NCBI GenBank assembly: GCA_023446865.1 | Contig: JAEXPL010000408.1 | Location: 1-7,045, forward strand | Source of the DNA: Verrucomicrobiota bacterium | Lineage (GTDB): Bacteria; Verrucomicrobiota; Verrucomicrobiia; Opitutales; Opitutaceae | Reading direction: 5' to 3' | Length of the DNA: 7,045 bases | In this document: piece by piece, positions 1 to 5,907 of the stretch | How the letters are laid out: each line of letters starts with the position of its first letter | Position numbering within the stretch: position 1 is the first letter of the stretch | Position numbers and translations under genes: made by a program | Notes under the pieces: model-generated | What the model was told of the DNA's origin: nothing | Seen by the model: only the letters and a program-made list of their open reading frames with translations | Databases searched by the model: none

Positions 1-52
1 AGTCTTACATGGCCATGACGACTTCGGCGGCGGGACCTGGTAGGATGGCGGC

Positions 53-793
53 ATGTTCTCCAACAGCCATATTCCATCCGCCATGAGACGTTCCATTTTT
101 GCCGCGCTGCTGCTGTGTTCGTCGTTCGCGAGGGGCCAGAACGACGAGGTGGTCATCCTCTCGCCATTCGAGGTCACGGCTGCCGAGGAGAGAATTCCAC
201 CGGTCACGATCCGCAAGACGGCCGACTTTCTCCTGTTGCAGGTGCGGATCGTCAACGACACGCGTGATCCCGAGAAACGCCGGATCGAACTGTATGACAC
301 GGTGAAGGGGATCGTGGCGACTGCCGCCGAGGTGAAATCGCTAGAGATCTCGACCCGCGAGATGGTGCTGAACCTCCAGAACTATCAGGTGCGGCTGGCA
401 GAGGAGTCCGGGAAGGCCGATACCAGCTCGGTCGAGCTGCTCTTCCGGTTGCCGTTGTCGGCGACCGACGATGTCGGCGCGCTTACAGCCCAGCTCAGGG
501 CATTCTCGGCGCGGGTGCAGGTGGTTGGGCGCAGCGAGGTGTTCCCCGGGGAGATTGGCATCAGCGTGAAGACTCCGGAGCGCTTCCGGTATGAGCTGGT
601 CGGGCACATCGCGGAGGACGTGCAGAAGATGAAACAGCTCTTTGCCGGGAGCTTCGAGATCCTGGTGAAGGGCCTCGACCAACGGATGGCGTGGCGGCGC
701 GTGAGCGTGTCGGAGTTGGAGCTCTATCTACCCTATTCCTACGACCTGCTGCCGGCCAAGGTCATCCCAATGGTGGTGCGAACCGAGGATTGA
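53..793 (+). CDS. Secreted protein of unknown function with LSPFEV motif
   Basis: A 246-residue protein that I cannot assign to a family. The N-terminus carries an export signal: Arg-Arg at residues 12-13, then a hydrophobic core (about 14-26, SIFAALLLCSSFA), with likely cleavage near residues 26-29. The Cys in the core is not in a good lipobox, so a lipoprotein is unlikely. Directly after this comes VVILSPFEVTAAEE (33-46), a phrase I associate with mature N-termini of exported Opitutaceae proteins, including TonB receptors. This protein is far too short to be such a receptor. The remainder alternates predicted strands and helices without further membrane segments, which suggests a soluble periplasmic or surface protein. 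A SIMPL/DUF541-like fold is possible but unproven. The ATG at 53 is preceded by AGGA at 42-45. The internal ATG at 83 would give a tighter signal peptide but has no visible ribosome site. It stands alone, convergent with the ORF6N gene. Confidence 0.75.
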   Translation: MFSNSHIPSAMRRSIFAALLLCSSFARGQNDEVVILSPFEVTAAEERIPPVTIRKTADFLLLQVRIVNDTRDPEKRRIELYDTVKGIVATAAEVKSLEISTREMVLNLQNYQVRLAEESGKADTSSVELLFRLPLSATDDVGALTAQLRAFSARVQVVGRSEVFPGEIGISVKTPERFRYELVGHIAEDVQKMKQLFAGSFEILVKGLDQRMAWRRVSVSELELYLPYSYDLLPAKVIPMVVRTED

Positions 794-826
794 GTTCGTT
801 CTGCGGCGGTAGGCGAGGTTGAGGAA

Positions 827-854
827 GCTGAGGGAGATTCTCTCCTGCCCCAGC
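827..854. terminator. Hairpin between convergent genes, possible terminator
   Basis: GGAGA (833-837) pairs with TCTCC (841-845) across a 3-base loop. GCTG (827-830) and CAGC (851-854) can pair outside an asymmetric internal loop. It lies 34 bases past the stop of the secreted-protein gene. No T-run follows on either strand, so it does not meet the usual intrinsic-terminator pattern. Placement between convergent genes is the main argument. Confidence 0.3.
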
Positions 855-878
855 GGCTCTGCCGTCTCATTTGCTGAA

Positions 879-897
879 TCGCCAACCGAGGTGGCGA
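879..897. terminator. Hairpin just past the ORF6N stop codon, possible terminator
   Basis: TCGCCA (879-884) and TGGCGA (892-897) form a 6-bp perfect inverted repeat with a 7-base loop. It begins one base beyond the minus-strand TGA of the ORF6N gene (899-901). No T-tract follows in the minus direction, so termination or 3'-end protection is inference from position. Confidence 0.3.
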
Positions 898-898
898 C

Positions 899-1495
899 TC
901 AATCTCTGCCCTCGCTGGCGTGGAAACCGATGCGGCGCTTCGGCGGCTCGGGTTCGGGCGGGGCGTTGAGGAGAGGGAGGAGCTTCTCGACGACGTCGCG
1001 CAGGACGATGTCGTGTTCGAGGAGCTTCTTGTCGATTTGGGCGAGACGCCTGAGCACGACAGCATTGGTCATGAGCTCGTCGCGCATGCGGACGAAGGCG
1101 CGGACGACGAAGACGCTCATCTGGACCGCGCGCGGACTGCGGAGGATGGTGGCGGCCATGATGGCGCCGTGCTCGGTGAAGGCCCACGGGAGGTACTTGC
1201 GGTGCCGGCCGCGACGATCGGCTTCTAGGGTCACAAATTGTGACCTTAAACCTTGGGGCGCCTCGGGGCTTGAGATCACGATTTGTGATTTAAAACGGGC
1301 AAACTCCTCTTCCGTAAGCTGAAAGAGAGAATCCACGGGGAAGCGATCGGCGTTGCGGCGGATAGTCTGGTTGAAGACTTTCGTCGGTACGCCGTAGAGC
1401 GCGGCGAGGTCGCTATCGAGGACGATGCGCCGGCCGCGGACGGTGTGGATGGGCGGGAGTGTGGGGTCTCCGGACGGGGTTGGCTTCCGGGACAT
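899..1495 (-). CDS. ORF6N-domain protein
   Basis: A 198-residue protein of the ORF6N family, DNA-binding-type domains found in phage and bacterial proteins and related to KilA-N/Bro modules. The domain runs from about residue 16 to 110: HTVRGRRIVLDSDLAALYGV (17-36), then FNQTIRRNADRFP (41-53), FQLTEEE (58-64) and the family hallmark AFTEHGAIMAA (105-115). SPRAVQMSVFVVRAFVRMRD (120-139) and a probable coiled helix (LAQIDKKLLEHDIVLRDVVEKL, split around 151-172) follow, then a Pro-rich tail. It looks full length. Residues 68-74 (FKSQIVI) and 83-89 (LRSQFVT) are an internal duplication 15 residues apart. ATG at 1495 is the chosen start. TTG at 1522 is possible and the frame stays open up to the stop of the upstream membrane-protein gene. 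No Shine-Dalgarno is evident. The biological role is unknown; phage antirepressor-like regulation is the usual family suggestion. It does not fit the envelope cluster functionally and may be a mobile or multi-copy insertion. Confidence 0.88.
   Translation of the reverse strand: MSRKPTPSGDPTLPPIHTVRGRRIVLDSDLAALYGVPTKVFNQTIRRNADRFPVDSLFQLTEEEFARFKSQIVISSPEAPQGLRSQFVTLEADRRGRHRKYLPWAFTEHGAIMAATILRSPRAVQMSVFVVRAFVRMRDELMTNAVVLRRLAQIDKKLLEHDIVLRDVVEKLLPLLNAPPEPEPPKRRIGFHASEGRD
1229..1289. repeat. Tandem 45-bp duplication with two palindromes inside the ORF6N gene
   Basis: GGTCACAAATTGTGACC (1229-1245) is a perfect 8-bp inverted repeat around one central base. Forty-five bases on, ATCACGATTTGTGAT (1275-1289) is a related imperfect copy (5-bp arms, 5-base centre). 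Aligning 1231-1252 with 1276-1297 gives 16 of 22 identical bases. In the minus frame they encode LRSQFVT and FKSQIVI, so the offset is exactly 15 codons. Both palindromes sit inside coding sequence, so any operator role is speculation. Confidence 0.75.
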
Positions 1496-1594
1496 GGATG
1501 CAGGTGTAGCGGAGCGTCGCAAAAAGGCGAGACGGGCCTCGTTGGGCGCGTTGGCGCTTCGGACAAAGTGCGAGGCCGCTCCTCCGGAGAGGCA
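1496..1594 (-). other. Leader between membrane-protein stop and ORF6N start, open in the ORF6N frame
   Basis: These 99 bases contain no stop in the frame of the ORF6N gene, which is also the frame of the upstream membrane-protein gene, so a single TGA (1595-1597) separates the two reading frames. The would-be peptide includes SNAPNEARLAFLRRSATPAS-type residues with no domain character. The only alternative start seen is TTG at 1522. The stretch reads like a leader or intergenic repeat unit, not a gene. I suspect from memory that similar leaders precede other ORF6N genes in related genomes, but cannot verify this. Confidence 0.35.
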
Positions 1595-3769
1595 TCACCG
1601 CGGCTCGCAGGTTAGGTTTTCGAGCATGAAGCCGATCTCGCGGGAGTCGCGGCCGAGGCGGCGGAGCCGGCCGGTGTATTCGAAAGTCAGACGCTGCAGG
1701 CCGGGGCGGAGCGTGCAGGGCACGCGGTACTCGCGGCTCTGGCCGCCGACGAGGCCGACCCGAGCGATCGCTCGGCCGTCGGCGGTGATGGTGAGCGTGG
1801 AATCGGCGGCGGCGTTGGCGGTGAAGCGGAGTTCGCCGTCGCGGGCCGGGCCGCTCCAGTCGAGGCCGAGCGTGGCTTCGCGGCGGGCCCAGCCCCAGAC
1901 GCGGCCGGGAGCGCGCTCGGCGGGCGACCAATCGCCGAGATCGAGCAGCCAAGGTTGGTCGGCGGGCGGATTGGCGGCGAACGGGTCCCAGAGCGGCAGG
2001 ATGCGGGCGTCGTTGAGATTCGGAGCCAGCGCGGGCGCGCGGGGTTGGAGACGGAAGACGGCGATCTCTGGGCCGCGGGCGGTCGGGATTTCGGCGAGGG
2101 CGAGGGCGCGGAGCTCGGCGAGGAACGACTCGGCGTTGTCCGCGTAGCCGCGGCGGTCGATCCAGAGGGCGGCGAATCCGGCGGACTGGAGTCGGTCGAT
2201 CATCTCCGGGGCGGGGAGGCGGGCGGTGGCCGCGTGCCAGTTGGTCGCGGCGGGCCCGCGCAGGCCGCCATAGGAGAAATGCAGACCGGTTGAGGCGAGG
2301 AAGGGGCGGAAGTGTTCGTAGTCGGTCATCCGCTCGGTGCGGCCGGCCTCGGGAAACGGTACGAACGGAAGTTGGAAGACTTGCGCCGTCGGGCCGATCA
2401 CCTGTTCGAGCGTGGCGACGGCGGCGTGGTCGGTGGCGATCTTGGTGGAGGATTTCGCACGAGCGGAGTCGAAGCCGAACCACGGTGTCTGCTCGAACCA
2501 GCCGGCGATGCCGAGCAATGACGCGAGACCAAGGGCGAGCCAGCGTGGGCGGGCGCGGGTGGCGCGATGGAGGGCGCCGAAGAGGAAGAACAGCGCCCAG
2601 AGTGAGAAGAAGACGCCGATGCGGTTGCTGGCGCGGAACCACGTGATGCCGGCCAGCGCGAGAACGGCGGTGCCACCACCGACCGTTGCGATCGCCGTGG
2701 CCCAGAGTGCGCCGAGCGCGGCGTCGGGCACACGGTGGTGCGGCATTGGGCGAGCGGCGCGGCGGAGCGCGACGACGGCCAGCAGCACGAGGCCGGCGAG
2801 ACCGACGAGCCCGAGATAGTTGTAGAAGGGTTCGCCCTTCAGCGCGGTATCGGAGGCGTAGATGCGCCCGAGGTCGCGGAGGAGGTGGCTGCGGTGGTCC
2901 TCGGGCGGGATGGCAAGGTCGAGCGGTTTGAGCGCGTAGAGTTCGGCGCCGGTGTAGCTGCGGTCGAACTGGGCGGCACCATCGTCGCTGGCGAGCTTGG
3001 CGGCGATGAACGTCCAGTGACTCGCGACGACGACGAGCACCATCGTGGTCGTGAGCATGGCCAGCGGCGCGAGGCGTGACCACGGGGCGCGGCGGAGGCG
3101 ATTCAGGGCGAAGGCGCCGGCGATCACACAGCCGGCGAAGAAGACGAAGTACGGGTTGCCCCAGCCGAGCCAGAGCCCGAGGGCGGCGGCGAGTAGGAGC
3201 GCGTGCCGACGGTTTCCGACCGGCGGAGCGTTGCGCGCGGCGCCTGCACAGAGGAGCAACAGCGGCGGCAGGGTCCAGGTCTGCGCGAAGCTCAGGGTGC
3301 CGAGCCAGCGCAGGTGGTAGTTGCTGAACGCGAAGAGCAGCGCGGCGCAGGCGGCCCACTCCCAGCGCCAGCGCAGATGGCGGGCGCAGAGGTAGAACGA
3401 GAGCGCGGCGGCGGCGATCAGGGCGCAGCCGAGGAGGTTGACGGCGGCAAAAGGACCGACGATCCGCCCGAGCACGCCGGAGAGCGCGAAGGTCGGCGCG
3501 TCGCTGATCGGGTACGCGGACCAATCGGCGCCGAAAGGGGCGGCCAGCCGGTCCGCACCGCTGTAACCGAGAAACGGTTGAAGTGGGCCGTCCATCGCCA
3601 GGCGGACACGGGCGTAGATCTCGCACGGGTCGCCCGAGAAATCATCGGGGGTGGACCATGCCTCGCGGCTCCAGCGACCTGTGTAACCGACCCAGAGCGA
3701 CGCTGCGCAGAGGGCGACGAACAGTGGAAGGGCGCAGCGTGAAAGGAGGGAAGTGAGCGCGGGGCGCAT
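1595..3769 (-). CDS. Polytopic membrane protein, GT-C glycosyltransferase-like, with C-terminal beta-rich module
   Basis: A 724-residue integral membrane protein. TM1 lies at about 10-29, followed by a long outer loop with PDDFSGDPCEIYARV (41-55), where the acidic residues are placed like the catalytic first loop of GT-C transferases. Further hydrophobic segments lie near 95-130, 138-155, 165-178, 189-222, 234-256, 316-336, 350-374, 384-400 and 409-424. A soluble region (about 435-580) includes DRLQSAGFAALWIDRRGY (525-542), as in outer-face domains of GT-C or YfhO-type proteins. The C-terminus (about 605-722) is a probable beta sandwich, WLLDLGDWSPAE through DSREIGFMLENL (708-719), which resembles the module seen at the end of other envelope glycosyltransferases. 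The likely job is transfer of a sugar from a polyprenyl-phosphate donor on the periplasmic side; donor and acceptor are unknown. ATG at 3769 is chosen, with GAGG about 11 bases upstream; TTG at 3814 would add 15 residues. It starts 63 bases after the methyltransferase stop, probably in one operon. Confidence 0.8.
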   Translation of the reverse strand: MRPALTSLLSRCALPLFVALCAASLWVGYTGRWSREAWSTPDDFSGDPCEIYARVRLAMDGPLQPFLGYSGADRLAAPFGADWSAYPISDAPTFALSGVLGRIVGPFAAVNLLGCALIAAAALSFYLCARHLRWRWEWAACAALLFAFSNYHLRWLGTLSFAQTWTLPPLLLLCAGAARNAPPVGNRRHALLLAAALGLWLGWGNPYFVFFAGCVIAGAFALNRLRRAPWSRLAPLAMLTTTMVLVVVASHWTFIAAKLASDDGAAQFDRSYTGAELYALKPLDLAIPPEDHRSHLLRDLGRIYASDTALKGEPFYNYLGLVGLAGLVLLAVVALRRAARPMPHHRVPDAALGALWATAIATVGGGTAVLALAGITWFRASNRIGVFFSLWALFFLFGALHRATRARPRWLALGLASLLGIAGWFEQTPWFGFDSARAKSSTKIATDHAAVATLEQVIGPTAQVFQLPFVPFPEAGRTERMTDYEHFRPFLASTGLHFSYGGLRGPAATNWHAATARLPAPEMIDRLQSAGFAALWIDRRGYADNAESFLAELRALALAEIPTARGPEIAVFRLQPRAPALAPNLNDARILPLWDPFAANPPADQPWLLDLGDWSPAERAPGRVWGWARREATLGLDWSGPARDGELRFTANAAADSTLTITADGRAIARVGLVGGQSREYRVPCTLRPGLQRLTFEYTGRLRRLGRDSREIGFMLENLTCEPR

Positions 3770-3832
3770 GCTGGAGTTCGCCTCAAGCAGCGCCTGTGCG
3801 GCCAAACGGAGCAAGTTCCAACTGCGCCGTGC

Positions 3833-4567
3833 TCAAGCCCGGCGGCGGCCGACGACGAAGACCGAACTGCCGCACGGCGAAGCGAGACCGCAGCGTTGCC
3901 AGGCGAACTCGACGCGGGCCAAAGCGGAGAACAGCAACTCGATTGGAGCGGGGTAGAGCTGGACGTCGCTGGTCGGGCGGGCCGGGCGGAAGACTCTGCG
4001 TCGGGCCCAGATGAGCGGCAGGGGCAGGCAGTTGGCGTAGCTCGCGAAAACCAGATCGAGTCCCGCGGCGTGGAACATTCCGGCGAGTTCGGGCCGGGTG
4101 TAGCGGTGTTTGGTCTCGCACGTGTCGTCGTGGTACGACCAGAGCCAGCGATAGGCCGGGACGTTGACGAGGACCACGCCGGCGGGCCGCACACAGCGGG
4201 CGAACTCGCGCAGCGCCAGGGTGGCGTCGTCGACTTGGCAGACGACGTCGGCGGAGACCACGGCGTCGAAGGCGGCGTCGGCAAACGGCAGTTCCGTGAT
4301 TGAGCCCTGCACGATTTCGCCGCCGGTGCGTTCGCGGGCGAGTTCGCAGGCCAGCGGCATGAAGTCCAAACCGGTGAGACGCCAGTCGGGGTGGGCCGCG
4401 CGGAGTGCCCTGATCAAGCCCCCGGTGCCGCAGCCGGCGTCGAGCAGGCGCGAGGGGCCGGGGGGGAGCGAGCGGCGGAGCCAATGGGCGATCCGGCGGT
4501 TGAGCGCCTGGAAGTACCACATCCGGTCCTCGACCTCGGCGAGCTTGCGGTATTCGTCCAATTGCAT
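3833..4567 (-). CDS. Class I SAM-dependent methyltransferase
   Basis: A 244-residue cytoplasmic methyltransferase with the Rossmann-like class I fold. Motif I is LLDAGCGTGG (41-50). The acidic residue after strand 2 is Asp68 in TGLDF (65-69). A motif III-like ITELPFADAAFDAVVSADVV lies at 90-109 and LREFARCVRPAGVVLVNVPA at 119-138. The opening MQLDEYRKLAEVEDRMWYF is typical of methyltransferases in envelope or glycolipid clusters. YHDDTCETKHRYT (145-157) and a hydrophobic C-terminal stretch (205-223, then GSSVFVVGRR at 233-242) may face a lipid-linked substrate. The substrate is unknown. ATG at 4567 is preferred because the family domain begins there. The frame remains open upstream to 4855, but that extension is Arg/Pro-rich and overlaps the divergent gene. 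There is no clear Shine-Dalgarno, and the start codon sits within an inverted repeat. First gene of the minus-strand pair, divergent from the flippase-like gene. Confidence 0.92.
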   Translation of the reverse strand: MQLDEYRKLAEVEDRMWYFQALNRRIAHWLRRSLPPGPSRLLDAGCGTGGLIRALRAAHPDWRLTGLDFMPLACELARERTGGEIVQGSITELPFADAAFDAVVSADVVCQVDDATLALREFARCVRPAGVVLVNVPAYRWLWSYHDDTCETKHRYTRPELAGMFHAAGLDLVFASYANCLPLPLIWARRRVFRPARPTSDVQLYPAPIELLFSALARVEFAWQRCGLASPCGSSVFVVGRRRA

Positions 4568-4579
4568 GGGCGCAATTGG
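4558..4579. promoter_or_regulatory. Inverted repeat enclosing the methyltransferase start codon
   Basis: CCAATTGC (4558-4565) and GCAATTGG (4572-4579) are a perfect 8-bp dyad with a 6-base spacer. Read on the minus-strand mRNA the A and U of the AUG are in the loop and its G closes the stem. It could be an RNA hairpin controlling initiation or a DNA operator in the divergent promoter region. The repeat is seen directly; function is inference. Confidence 0.5.
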
Positions 4580-4718
4580 TTGAACGGGCGCGGCGCCGGG
4601 CGCGATGAAATTGTCCGGACGATGGCGTCGGTGCGGAGATCTCGGGACTTCTACCCGGGGCACCCTGGAGCAAACTGCACCTTCCGGTGGTCCGGTCGTA
4701 TCAACGGAAGACCTGTTG
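4580..4718. other. Divergent intergenic region
   Basis: About 140 bases separate the methyltransferase start from the ATG at 4719. Promoters for both directions should lie here, but I see no convincing -35/-10 pair on either strand. TCCGGA at 4614-4619 is a short palindrome. If the flippase-like gene starts at GTG 4848, the region extends to about 280 bases. Confidence 0.4.
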
Positions 4719-5846
4719 ATGGAGGGACGGAGGTTGCGAGGTGGGGTGGCTCGGCGTTTGGCGCGGGGCGGCCGCGGGCTGGCTGCCCCGGGGGCAGGTT
4801 GGCGACGCGGGCTTGCCCAAGGGCGGGACGGTGGCATCAGAGAAGCGGTGCGCATCTCCGCCTTTCTGCGAGGCCCGGTCGGGACCTTTCTGCGTTACGC
4901 GTGCTCGCTCGGCCTGCTCGGTTGGCTGGCGGGACGTGTGGATTGGGCGCGGTTGGGCGGGCTGCGGGGATTGGACTGGTCGTTGGCGGCGCCGGCCGTG
5001 CTGCTCGCCGGGCTCGCCTATCCGTTGCAGGCCTGGCGCTGGCAGGTGTTGTTGCGCACCCAGGACATTGTGCTGCCGTTCCGTTGGGTCCACGGTGTCT
5101 TTTGGATCGGGCAGTTCTACAATTCGTTTCTGCCCGGCGGAGTGGCGGGCGATGCGGTCCGGCTCGCGCAGCTGTGGCAGGTGGCGCCGGCACGCCGGGC
5201 CGGCGCGGCCGCGAGTTTGCTGGCGGAGCGGTTGTTAGGGCTGGGGGCGTTGCTGGCGCTCGCAACGCTGGCGTTGGGTGCCCAGGTGGCGTTCGCGCGG
5301 GAGGACGAGCGGCTGCGATCGCTGCTGGTGGCGAGCGTGACGGCCTGTGCGTTGCTGACGGTGGCCGAGTGGAGTCTCGTGCGGCCGCGGTGGTGGGAAC
5401 CGGTTTCCACCCGGGTGCTCGGGGCCAAGCGGGCGGCGGTGCTGCACGACGCGGCGGTCGCGCTCGGGGCCCGAGGGTTGGCTTTGACCGGGGCGGCGAC
5501 GCTGAGCGTCGGAGTGTGGCTGGTTGACTTCCTGTCGCTCTGGCTGTTGGCCGGGGCGGTGGGGGTGAATGCCGGTCTGCTGACGGTAGCGGTGGCCGCG
5601 GCGGCGGCTTATGTGGCGGCGTCGTTACCCGTGAGCATTGGAGGACACGGTGTGCGCGAGGTCTCGCTGGTCACCGTGTTGGGATGGCTCGGACACGGGG
5701 GCGGTGGGGACGGAGGGGTGGCACTGCTCGCGCTGGCGTTCTGGGCGCTGTCGGTGGCGTGGTGTCTCGTCGGTGGTGTGGTGCAACTCTTGTCGGTCTG
5801 GCTGGGCTGGCCGGTGGGGCGGCGCGGAGTCGGGCCTGAGCCGTGA
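4719..5846 (+). CDS. Flippase-like membrane protein, LPG synthase transmembrane family (TIGR00374/UPF0104-type)
   Basis: A polytopic inner-membrane protein with the hallmarks of the lysylphosphatidylglycerol-synthase transmembrane (flippase-like) family: RWQVLLRTQ after the second hydrophobic segment, FYNSFLPGGVAGDAVRLAQL, LLAERLLGLGALLAL, and near the end AAYVAASLPVSIGGHGVREV. It has about seven to eight hydrophobic segments and lacks the soluble synthetase domain of MprF. Family members are proposed to flip or handle lipid-linked intermediates next to glycosyltransferases, which suits this cluster. The start is uncertain. ATG at 4719 (375 aa) has GGAAG at 4705-4709. GTG at 4848 (332 aa) matches usual family length and removes an Arg/Gly-rich stretch with codon use unlike the rest. 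The open frame reaches back to 4605. Codons end mostly in G, in contrast with the C-ending codons of the epimerase gene downstream. Confidence 0.88.
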   Translation: MEGRRLRGGVARRLARGGRGLAAPGAGWRRGLAQGRDGGIREAVRISAFLRGPVGTFLRYACSLGLLGWLAGRVDWARLGGLRGLDWSLAAPAVLLAGLAYPLQAWRWQVLLRTQDIVLPFRWVHGVFWIGQFYNSFLPGGVAGDAVRLAQLWQVAPARRAGAAASLLAERLLGLGALLALATLALGAQVAFAREDERLRSLLVASVTACALLTVAEWSLVRPRWWEPVSTRVLGAKRAAVLHDAAVALGARGLALTGAATLSVGVWLVDFLSLWLLAGAVGVNAGLLTVAVAAAAAYVAASLPVSIGGHGVREVSLVTVLGWLGHGGGGDGGVALLALAFWALSVAWCLVGGVVQLLSVWLGWPVGRRGVGPEP

Positions 5847-5907
5847 GCCGGTGGGAGGGGCCGTTTCGCGGTTGAACGCCGCCGCCGGCCTGCGAATCCT
5901 TCCACCC

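Noticed and set aside
2..43. Possible last codons of an upstream plus-strand gene ending with TAG at 41-43
   Set aside because: Thirteen codons at the window edge are too few to support a gene; the spacing to the ATG at 53 would suit an operon but proves nothing.
1229..1245. CRP/FNR-type binding site
   Set aside because: The half-sites are in the order TCACA...TGTGA, the reverse of the CRP arrangement, with 3-base spacing, and the site is inside a coding region.
1413..3626. Long Arg/Pro-rich open frame on the minus strand, shifted relative to the GT-C-like gene
   Set aside because: It lacks any domain or hydrophobic pattern and is rich in Arg and Pro, as expected from an out-of-frame reading of GC-rich DNA. 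The overlapping frame gives a clear membrane protein.
4568..4855. N-terminal extension of the methyltransferase
   Set aside because: The extension is Arg/Pro-rich and crosses the divergent promoter region and possible start of the flippase-like gene; the family domain begins at the ATG at 4567.
4391..5527. Long Gly/Arg/Ala-rich plus-strand open frame across the methyltransferase and flippase-like genes
   Set aside because: It overlaps two genes with recognisable family motifs and shows only low-complexity Gly/Arg/Ala sequence itself.
5638..5907. N-terminal extension of the epimerase-like protein
   Set aside because: It overlaps the conserved SIGGHGVRE end of the flippase-like gene in another frame, and the Rossmann N-terminus fits the ATG at 5908.
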